From an uncultured Collinsella sp. (GTDB taxonomy: Bacteria; Actinomycetota; Coriobacteriia; Coriobacteriales; Coriobacteriaceae): a stretch of DNA of 11,036 bases. Numbering within the stretch: the first letter of the stretch is position 1; the number at the start of each line of letters is the position of its first letter. The stretch is taken from assembly GCA_902495085.1 (NCBI GenBank), contig CABUWA010000059.1, positions 1-11,036 of the forward strand, read 5' to 3'. Positions 5,748 through 11,036 of this stretch are shown here, one piece after another. A program made the position numbers and the translations under genes. The notes under the pieces were generated by a model. It was not told where the DNA came from. It did no database searches and saw nothing but the letters and a program-made list of their open reading frames with translations.

Positions 5748-6878
5748 CTAGGCGCGGTGCCAGTCGGTCAGGCAGGCATCGAGGGAGGCGATGAGCGCAT
5801 CCTTGTCCATGTGACGGCCGATGATGCACAGGCTCGTCATGCGGTCGCCCGTCTCGTCGTCCCAAATCTGCATGATTTCGGGGTTCTCGTCGATGATCTT
5901 CTGCTTCTCGCCCTCGGGCGCCGAGTCGACAAACAGGCCGTTCTCCATCAGGCGCATCTGGTGGCCGGCCTGCTCAAACATGTAGCACATGTCCGGATCG
6001 CCGGTCTGCCACAGCGGACCCTTGACGCGGATGACCTCGTCGGGCCACTCCTGCTCAACAAAATCGGTGAACTTCTGCAGGTCAAACGGCTTGCGGCGCG
6101 AGTACACAAAGGTCTCGATGTCGTACTCGAGCACCTCGGGGTCGTCGTGCTCTTCGGGATGCTCCATGGCCTCGATCCAGGCGGCGGAGTTGTAGGCGCG
6201 CATAAAGTCGAAGCGGTCGGTATCGAGCAGCTCCTCCATGGGGACCTCGCCGTTTTGGGCCTCGACGATCACGGCGTCTTTCTGCAGGCTGCGCACGATG
6301 GCCTTGAGCTCGGCGATCTGCTCAGGGCTCACGGTATCGGTCTTGTTGAGGATCAGCGTGGAGCAAAACTCGATCTGCTGGATGAGCAGGCTTTCGATGT
6401 CGTCCTCGTCGATATCCTCAGCCAGCAGGTCGCGGCCGCCGTTGAACTCGTCGTACATGCGGGCGCAGTCGACCACGGCCACGATGTTGTCGAGCGCGAG
6501 CTTGGGCTCGCCGCCCACCTTGGCCTCGTCGCAGAAGCTCGAGATGGTGTAGGCGATGGGGATGGGCTCGCAAATGCCCGAAGCCTCGATGATGATGTAG
6601 TCGAAGTTGCCCGAATCGGCGATGCCCTGCAGCTGGTTAGCAAGGTCGTCCGAAAGCGTGCAGCAGATGCAGCCGTTGGTGAGCGGGATGAGGTCGTCGG
6701 TCTCGGAAAGGCCGCCGTCGGCGATAAGGCTGGCGTCCACATTGATCTCGCCGATATCGTTGACGATCACGGCGGCGCGGATGCCGCCGTCGTTAGCGAG
6801 GATGTGGTTGAGCAGCGTGGTCTTGCCGGCACCGAGGTATCCGGTAAGCATGATGATCTTCACGGGTTTGTTGGGCAT
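5748..6878 (-). CDS. COG0523 / CobW-type G3E GTPase, putative metallochaperone
   Basis: I choose the ATG at 6878 because AAAGGAGGG lies directly before it; the longer frame from 6899 would use that site as coding. The protein has 376 residues. Walker A is GYLGAGKT at 13-20. NDIGEINVD at 40-48 matches switch I. The family's metal-binding CxCC motif is CICC at 70-73. IIIEASGICEP at 96-105 is the switch II/Walker B region, and NKTD (in STLILNKTDTV) gives guanine specificity. The CobW C-terminal domain follows, with FVYSRRKPFDLQKF and RVKGPLW. Between the domains is an acidic, His-containing linker (EHPEEHDD) that might bind metal. COG0523 members insert zinc, cobalt or iron-type metals into client proteins using GTP; the metal here is unknown. 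No Zur box or cobalamin riboswitch was recognised upstream, and no cobalamin genes are nearby. Confidence 0.9.
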   Translation of the reverse strand: MPNKPVKIIMLTGYLGAGKTTLLNHILANDGGIRAAVIVNDIGEINVDASLIADGGLSETDDLIPLTNGCICCTLSDDLANQLQGIADSGNFDYIIIEASGICEPIPIAYTISSFCDEAKVGGEPKLALDNIVAVVDCARMYDEFNGGRDLLAEDIDEDDIESLLIQQIEFCSTLILNKTDTVSPEQIAELKAIVRSLQKDAVIVEAQNGEVPMEELLDTDRFDFMRAYNSAAWIEAMEHPEEHDDPEVLEYDIETFVYSRRKPFDLQKFTDFVEQEWPDEVIRVKGPLWQTGDPDMCYMFEQAGHQMRLMENGLFVDSAPEGEKQKIIDENPEIMQIWDDETGDRMTSLCIIGRHMDKDALIASLDACLTDWHRA

Positions 6879-6964
6879 GTGCCCTCCTTTGTTAGACATG
6901 GCTTACAGTTAAATCTTATGCCAAACGCCTGCTCTTATACCCACGCGCCGGCAAATAACACAGG

Positions 6965-7306
6965 CTACTCCCAGGCTCCCCACACATCGGGGCAATAACC
7001 GACGGTGGCCTTTTTGCCGTTGCGCACGATGGGCTCGGCTAGAACCTGCTGATTCTCGAGCAGTTTATCGAAGCGCTGGCTAGGGGTGAGGTGCTGGATG
7101 AGCGCGAGCGTCTCCTCGTCCTTGGCTTTGGGGTTGAGCAGTTTGTCGATACCGCCGACCGCCTGCATCACGCTCGTGAGCTCGCCTTTGCTCATCTCCT
7201 TTTCCTTAAGGTCAATAAACTGCACCTTAATGCGGCGTTCTTTGAAGAAACGCTGCGCTTTCTTGGTGTCGAACGACTTCTTAGTCCCGAAGATTTGAAT
7301 ATTCAT
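6965..7306 (-). CDS. ArsC/Spx/YffB-like thioredoxin-fold protein lacking the active-site cysteine
   Basis: This 113-residue protein has the usual length and layout of the ArsC-like (YffB/Spx) family: a first strand MNIQIFG, helix with DTKKAQRFFKERRI, strand KVQFIDLKEKEMSKGEL, GGIDKLLNPKAKD, and the C-terminal LAEPIVRNGKKATVGYCPDVW with the family's P-[IL]-V-R turn. In relatives a cysteine sits at the position before x-D-T-x-K-A (C-x-D-T-x-K-K-A). Here the DNA reads AAG AAG TCG TTC GAC, giving K-K-S11-F-D. The only cysteine in the protein is in GYCPDVW near the end. Classical thiol-based arsenate reduction is therefore unlikely, and a structural, regulatory or binding role is possible. The ATG at 7306 has GGAG just upstream. 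It starts 12 bases after the flavoprotein stop, so the two are likely one operon. The window shows no arsenic genes around it. Confidence 0.85.
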   Translation of the reverse strand: MNIQIFGTKKSFDTKKAQRFFKERRIKVQFIDLKEKEMSKGELTSVMQAVGGIDKLLNPKAKDEETLALIQHLTPSQRFDKLLENQQVLAEPIVRNGKKATVGYCPDVWGAWE

Positions 7307-7318
7307 GGCTCCGCCGCT

Positions 7319-7942
7319 CTATCGAATGAAGTTGGTCGTTGCGCGATCGGCTTCGGGCGCGTTGATACCGGCGGCCCGTCCTGCCTCGATGCAACGCAGG
7401 AGCCAGGCCATGTTTTTGCCGATGTTTCGCATGGTGGCAAGGCCCTCGGCGTCCCCATCGGCGTCGCCGGGCACGCGGCCAAACACGTTGTTCCAGTAGG
7501 TGGAAGCAACCACGGGCATTTGCTTAATGGTGAAGTACTTGTTGAGCACATCGAAGGTGGTCGACGTGCCGCCGCGACGGGCGACGGCGACTGCGGCGCC
7601 GGGTTTGTGCTCAAAGGCATGCCCGCCTGCATAGAAGGCGCGATCGAGGGCCGAAAGGATGCGGCCGCTGGGGTGCGCGTAGTAGACGGGCGAGCCAAAG
7701 ACAAAACCGTCGGCCTGCTCGGCGGCAGCGATGAGCTCGTTCACCACGTCGTCGTCAAAGGTGCAGCGACCGCCAAGTTTGCCGCACTGACCGCAGCCGA
7801 TGCAGTCGCGAATGGGCTTGGCGCCCAGCTGAAACACCTCGGTATCAATGCCTTCGGCATTGAGCTGCTCGGCGACCTCGGCGAGTGCGCGGGCGGTGTT
7901 GCCGTTTGCCTTGGGACTGCCATTGACCAAAAGAACCTTCAT
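7319..7942 (-). CDS. Flavodoxin-fold NAD(P)H-dependent oxidoreductase, iron-sulfur flavoprotein type
   Basis: The ATG at 7942 follows AGGGAG with six bases of spacing; an in-frame GTG one codon earlier is less well placed. The 207-residue protein opens with MKVLLVNGSPKANGNT, the FMN phosphate loop (about 8-16). A compact cysteine set C47-x2-C50-x2-C53-x6-C60 follows, which fits the CX2CX2CX4-7C pattern that holds a 4Fe-4S cluster in iron-sulfur flavoproteins. GSPVYYAHPSGRI (about 84-96) is the isoalloxazine contact region, and later come AVAVARRGGTSTTF and ASTYWNNVFGRV, common in this group. Such proteins reduce quinones, nitro compounds or other acceptors, or carry electrons; the substrate is not evident. 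It is probably the first gene of an operon with the ArsC-like gene. Cytosolic; no signal peptide. Confidence 0.87.
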   Translation of the reverse strand: MKVLLVNGSPKANGNTARALAEVAEQLNAEGIDTEVFQLGAKPIRDCIGCGQCGKLGGRCTFDDDVVNELIAAAEQADGFVFGSPVYYAHPSGRILSALDRAFYAGGHAFEHKPGAAVAVARRGGTSTTFDVLNKYFTIKQMPVVASTYWNNVFGRVPGDADGDAEGLATMRNIGKNMAWLLRCIEAGRAAGINAPEADRATTNFIR

Positions 7943-7979
7943 CACAAACTCCCTCTGCTGTCGGTGACTTCTGCGGAGG

Positions 7980-7988
7980 ATTATCGCA
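7980..7988 (-). promoter_or_regulatory. Possible extended -10 promoter for the flavoprotein gene
   Basis: On the - strand the sequence TGCGATAAT gives a TGn extended -10 with hexamer GATAAT, 37 bases before the flavoprotein ATG. No good -35 hexamer is seen at the right distance, which is acceptable for extended -10 promoters. Inference only. Confidence 0.4.
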
Positions 7989-8004
7989 CGAGAGGGCAGA
8001 TGGC

Positions 8005-8049
8005 GTGGGGCGCGATGCGAAACGGCTTGTGTTTCACGTCGCGCCCCAC
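8005..8049 (-). terminator. Long GC-rich hairpin after the GGDEF-PAS-GGDEF gene
   Basis: GTGGGGCGCGA (8005-8015) pairs perfectly with TCGCGCCCCAC (8039-8049). An inner stem GCGAAAC (8017-8023) with GTTTCAC (8031-8037), one mismatch, closes a seven-base loop. It starts four bases after the TAG stop (8054-8056). No T-run follows on the - strand, so it may be a Rho-aided 3' end or an mRNA-stabilising structure rather than a strict intrinsic terminator. Confidence 0.55.
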
Positions 8050-8053
8050 AACG

Positions 8054-9583
8054 CTAGTCCAGCTTGGTGCCCGGTACTTGCGGTGCCTCTATAAGCCGCG
8101 CTTTGAGCTCGTTCAAAATGGAAACGGGCTGTCGATCGACAGCGTCCAGATGAAGTGTCGCCACACGAATGGGTGGCTGATATTCAAGCGAGCCGATGAG
8201 CACGGGAGAACCCAGGAACCGCTCGATTTCTTCTGCGATCGCGTCGGTCTCTTCGGGATCAAAGTCGTCGAAAAGCGCCGCGAACGTCGGCCCCGTCGAG
8301 CGGAACAGGCGACCCTTGCCGCGCGAGCATTCCATGAGGCAGGCGGCGCTTTCTGCCAAAACGCGGTCGCCCGCATCAAAGCCAAAGCGGGCATTGACCT
8401 GAGCGATATCGTCGATTTTGATGGCGATCAAACCAGCCTTGCGCGCCACGCGACGCATTTCGCCAATGGCGTTGACCAGGGCGTGAATATCGCCCAAGCC
8501 GGTCACGGAATCGGTCGTATCTGCCAAGCTTCGGTTGATGATAATGCCCACATACATGCCGGGCTCGGTATCGGTGCCGTCCAAGCGGTAGCCCGTGCAG
8601 TCACAAAGCACGTATTTTCCGGTGGCATCCATTACGCGATACTGCATGTAGTGGAAGTGCCACGTGCCGTTTATCACCATGTCGAGCTCGGCGCGTACGT
8701 TGTCGCGGTCCTCGGGATGAACGCGGGCGAGCCACATGTCGAGTGAGTTAAAAGGGTGCTGGGAGGGCAGGTCAAAATCGCGCACGGCGTTAACCGACCA
8801 TTGCGATTCTCCCGTATCGAGATTGAGGATAAACGGATAGCGCGTCTCGGAGCTCATGGAGATCGCTTGGAACACCCGGTCGTTGCAGGGAAGCTGATCA
8901 ACGATTGGGCGTTGCGGCGCGTCATCGTCTTTCGGTTGCTGCACACGATGCATAAGCTTATAGCGATACATCTTGCGATCGGCATCCATCGTCATCTGGC
9001 GACGTGTGTCGCCGGCAAGTGGATCGACGCGCGAGCAGCCAAAGCTAAAGCTGCCGATCATGGGCGCCTTGCCACCTGAGCTCGCCTCGATCAGCCTGGT
9101 ACGCACCTGCTCCAAGCGCTGCTCGAGTTCAATCTCGTTTGCGGAGGGCGAGATGAGCACAAACTCGTCTCCACCGATACGGAACAGCATCTCATCGTGC
9201 TCCATGGTTTCGGAGAGCGTGCGGCAGATGCTCAGAATATAGCGATTGCCTTCGGCGTGGCCAAACCTATCATTGCAATGCTTGAGATGGTCGATGTCAA
9301 TATAGGCGCAGGTGAAGGGGTCGCCTTTGTGCCAGAGTTGCTCGACGTGACGGTCGAATCCGTTGCGGTTGCCCAAGTTGGTGAGCGGATCGATATAGGC
9401 GTTGCGCTCAAGCAGCTGGCGCTCTTGTTGCAGGATGGCATGCGTCTTTTGCAGTTGCTCACCAACGGCGCGTAGCTCAGCAGGCAGCGCGGCAACATCG
9501 AGTTCAGCGGTCGAGACGCCGTTCGCAAGTTGCTGAAGATAGGCAATAATCGATTGCTCGCCCAGGCGATATGACTCGTTCAT
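8054..9583 (-). CDS. Soluble GGDEF-PAS-GGDEF protein, putative diguanylate cyclase
   Basis: The start at 9583 has a strong AAGGAGGTT nine bases before the ATG. The 509-residue protein has no membrane segment. Residues 1-60 look helical/coiled-coil (LQKTHAILQQERQLLER). The first GGDEF domain spans about 61-212: DPLTNLGNR at 65-73, YIDIDHLKHCND at 94-105 with metal ligands, RIGGDEF at 135-141, and DADRKMYRYK at 200-209. It appears catalytically complete. The inhibitory I-site (RxxD before GGDEF) is absent: the aligned residues read E-H-D-E. A PAS fold follows at about 247-352 (WLARVHPEDR, FHYMQYRVMDATGKYV). A second GGDEF-like domain at about 358-500 has SVTGLGD and DDIAQVNARFGFDAGD, but RSTGPTF (429-434 region) replaces GGDEF, so it is probably not catalytic and may sense or bind. 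The protein likely makes c-di-GMP from GTP. It lies downstream of a GGDEF-EAL gene. Confidence 0.9.
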   Translation of the reverse strand: MNESYRLGEQSIIAYLQQLANGVSTAELDVAALPAELRAVGEQLQKTHAILQQERQLLERNAYIDPLTNLGNRNGFDRHVEQLWHKGDPFTCAYIDIDHLKHCNDRFGHAEGNRYILSICRTLSETMEHDEMLFRIGGDEFVLISPSANEIELEQRLEQVRTRLIEASSGGKAPMIGSFSFGCSRVDPLAGDTRRQMTMDADRKMYRYKLMHRVQQPKDDDAPQRPIVDQLPCNDRVFQAISMSSETRYPFILNLDTGESQWSVNAVRDFDLPSQHPFNSLDMWLARVHPEDRDNVRAELDMVINGTWHFHYMQYRVMDATGKYVLCDCTGYRLDGTDTEPGMYVGIIINRSLADTTDSVTGLGDIHALVNAIGEMRRVARKAGLIAIKIDDIAQVNARFGFDAGDRVLAESAACLMECSRGKGRLFRSTGPTFAALFDDFDPEETDAIAEEIERFLGSPVLIGSLEYQPPIRVATLHLDAVDRQPVSILNELKARLIEAPQVPGTKLD

Positions 9584-9621
9584 GATGGATAACCTCCTTG
9601 GGCGGAACAACGGTTTGTATC

Positions 9622-9652
9622 ATATCCCCAATTCGGTTTGAATTGGGGATAT
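9622..9652. promoter_or_regulatory. Perfect 13-bp palindrome between the two c-di-GMP genes
   Basis: ATATCCCCAATTC (9622-9634) and GAATTGGGGATAT (9640-9652) are exact complements around GGTTT. It lies 38 bases before the GGDEF-PAS-GGDEF start and 58 bases after the GGDEF-EAL stop. No T-run follows on either strand. A TATGAT hexamer on the - strand overlaps its edge (GGGGATATGATAC), so it could be an operator over a promoter, or an RNA hairpin limiting read-through. The structure is seen; the function is inferred. Confidence 0.6.
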
Positions 9653-9710
9653 AAGTTAGCTAATGGAGACAAATGCCCCCTTCGACGGTGGCGTTTTGCG
9701 CGCGAGCGTA

Positions 9711-11036
9711 TCAGTTGTTATTGCCACCATCGAGCAATGCCTCAAAATCCTTCGCCGGCATGGGGCGGTAGTAGAGGAAGCCCTGAGCGTAGCGGGCGCC
9801 CATTTGTCGTAGCATGTTCGCCTGCTCATTTGTCTCGACGCCTTCGACCACGACGGGTAGATGGAGCGACTGCGCCATTTCGAGCATCGATGAAATGATT
9901 TGCGTGCTGCGGCCTTGATCGCGGTCGGTGGGCACAAAGGTGCGGTCGAGCTTGATGACGTCGACGTTGACGTTCTTGAGCATCGCGAGCGTGGACTGAC
10001 CGGTGCCAAAATCGTCCATATAGGTCGAGAAGCCGCGGGTGTGCAGATCTGCGGTCAGCTTATCCACGGCCTCGGATTCTCCCGTATAAGCCGTCTCGGT
10101 GATCTCGATACGCATGAGCTCGGGCGGTAGGTTGTATTGGGCGGCGAGCGCCCCCATATGTTCGGCAACGTCGCAGGCAAGGATATCCACGCGCGACACA
10201 TTAAGCGAGACCGGAACCACGCGAAGACGGCGATCGAGACGCTCGCGAAGCCATATGGCGACACCCTGCCAAATGTACTTGTCGAGCGTCACTACAAAGC
10301 CGCTATCCTCGAGTGCGGGGATAAACGTTGCGGGCGAAATGAGAGAGCCGTCCTTGTCAATCCAGCGGGTGAGCGCTTCGGCACCAATAATCTCGCCGGT
10401 TTCCATATCGACCTGGGGTTGCAAGTGGTAGGTAATGCGACCGTCCGAGAGCGCGTACTGGAATTCGGTCAGCGTGCGGTGGAACACGACTTCGCGCTCG
10501 TACTCCGCGGGGCAGAAAATGGCAATGCGCTCCTTGAAGTCGTTTTTTGCGCGCCGATTGGTAAACATGGCCTTCGCCTGCGCATCGATGGTGATTTCCT
10601 CACTGGAGTCGATGGGGTAAACGCCCATGGACGGCCAAAAACCTACGCCGTCATCATGCCTAGCTACTGCCTCGCGAACGCGGTTGTAGATTTGATGGAC
10701 GGTGATGTGCTTAAAGGGGATGAGTACGCAAAAGTCATCTTGGCCCCAGTATCCTGCGACGCCCATATCGGCATTCTCGATGTCCTTGAGGACCGTGCCC
10801 ACATCGGCGAGCACGCGGTCGCCCTCGGCCTGGCCGTGCCATTCATTAAACAGGCGCATGTGGCCCATGTCGACCGTGGCGATGCACCAGGCGCCGTTGC
10901 GCCTTGCCTCGAGAAATGCGTTGGCGCGCCGCATAAACTCGCTGGGTCGATAGAGGCCCGTGAGCGAGTCGATACGTTCGGCGATGGCGCTTTTGCGCTC
11001 AGCCTCGGGTATGGGGAGGCTGTCGTTGGGAACAAG
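9711..11036 (-). CDS. GGDEF-EAL protein, putative c-di-GMP phosphodiesterase, 5' end outside window
   Basis: The frame is open to the window edge: 34 further codons precede the ATG at 10934 and contain ERIDSLTGLYRPSEF, the normal start of a GGDEF domain, so that ATG is internal. Of 441 visible residues, the GGDEF part (about 20-170) has YWGQDDF at 96-102 instead of GGDEF, and VDMGHMRLFNEWHG in place of the usual D-x-D metal site, so cyclase activity is unlikely. The EAL part (about 185-435) keeps the catalytic set: E220-A-L-x-R224, N279 in SLNVSR, E311 and E314 in EITET, D341-D342 in DDFGTG, K362 in IKLD, E398 in VEGVE and Q418 in AQGF. It should hydrolyse c-di-GMP to pGpG with Mg or Mn. The degenerate GGDEF may bind GTP and control it. 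It lies 127 bases upstream of the cyclase-like gene in the same direction. The N-terminus, perhaps with a sensor or membrane part, is not visible. Confidence 0.9.
   Translation of the reverse strand, partial: LVPNDSLPIPEAERKSAIAERIDSLTGLYRPSEFMRRANAFLEARRNGAWCIATVDMGHMRLFNEWHGQAEGDRVLADVGTVLKDIENADMGVAGYWGQDDFCVLIPFKHITVHQIYNRVREAVARHDDGVGFWPSMGVYPIDSSEEITIDAQAKAMFTNRRAKNDFKERIAIFCPAEYEREVVFHRTLTEFQYALSDGRITYHLQPQVDMETGEIIGAEALTRWIDKDGSLISPATFIPALEDSGFVVTLDKYIWQGVAIWLRERLDRRLRVVPVSLNVSRVDILACDVAEHMGALAAQYNLPPELMRIEITETAYTGESEAVDKLTADLHTRGFSTYMDDFGTGQSTLAMLKNVNVDVIKLDRTFVPTDRDQGRSTQIISSMLEMAQSLHLPVVVEGVETNEQANMLRQMGARYAQGFLYYRPMPAKDFEALLDGGNNN

Noticed and set aside
6879..6964. Metal-responsive riboswitch or Zur site before the CobW-type GTPase
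   Set aside because: The gap is only about 86 bases, with TATAAG and TAAGAT hexamers but no matching -35, and with no clear palindrome of the Zur type or cobalamin-riboswitch elements.
5526..6998. 490-codon open frame on the + strand
   Set aside because: It lies opposite the CobW-type GTPase gene, whose motifs (Walker A, CICC, NKTD) are unambiguous. The translated product is repetitive and low in complexity, typical of an antisense shadow in GC-rich DNA.
7091..8746. 551-codon open frame on the + strand
   Set aside because: It runs antisense through the ArsC-like, flavoprotein and GGDEF genes, crossing two intergenic gaps, and its product resembles no family I know.
9655..9735. c-di-GMP-I riboswitch upstream of the GGDEF-PAS-GGDEF gene
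   Set aside because: A CGCAAAACGCC stretch on the - strand loosely recalls the aptamer, but the paired P2/P3 helices and other conserved blocks are not present and the space is too short.

Overview
The window is GC-rich, densely coding, and has typical Gram-positive style ribosome binding sites (AGGAGG). The protein types, the base composition and a short hairpin repeat with core GTGACAAAGGGACAG suggest a gut actinobacterium of the class Coriobacteriia, most likely Collinsella or a close relative. This assignment is inferred from memory of such genomes; no database was searched. There are no RNA genes, CRISPR arrays, insertion sequences or phage genes, and no gene-free stretch over 300 bases.

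Left block, + strand (1-5021): the C-terminal part of a Tet(M)-like translation-factor GTPase cut by the window edge, a P-loop ATPase with a C-terminal winged helix, a GNAT acetyltransferase of the RimJ/RimL type, and a UvrA paralogue that lacks the UvrB-binding region. Each gene is followed at once (0-6 bases from the stop codon, or overlapping it) by one copy of the same hairpin repeat. There are four copies, all in the same orientation, and the paired bases covary. The fourth copy lies between convergent genes and overlaps the stop codon of the gene on the other strand.

Right block, - strand (5051-11036), in order of transcription from right to left: a GGDEF-EAL protein cut by the window edge (EAL motifs complete, GGDEF degenerate), a soluble GGDEF-PAS-GGDEF protein (first GGDEF intact, second degenerate), a flavodoxin-fold iron-sulfur-type flavoprotein, an ArsC/Spx-like thioredoxin-fold protein whose active-site cysteine is a serine, a COG0523 (CobW-type) metallochaperone GTPase, and the tRNA methyltransferase TrmL with an unusual internal insertion. 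The two c-di-GMP proteins probably form a synthase/hydrolase pair. The flavoprotein and ArsC-like genes are 12 bases apart and are probably co-transcribed. A good intrinsic terminator follows the GTPase gene, only about 20 bases before the trmL start codon.

Most of the content is ordinary chromosomal gene content. The parts that deserve a second look are the covarying hairpin repeats at gene 3' ends, the shortened UvrA, the cysteine-less ArsC-like protein, the TrmL insertion, and the c-di-GMP pair with a perfect palindrome between its two genes. I did not find a convincing new multi-gene system.
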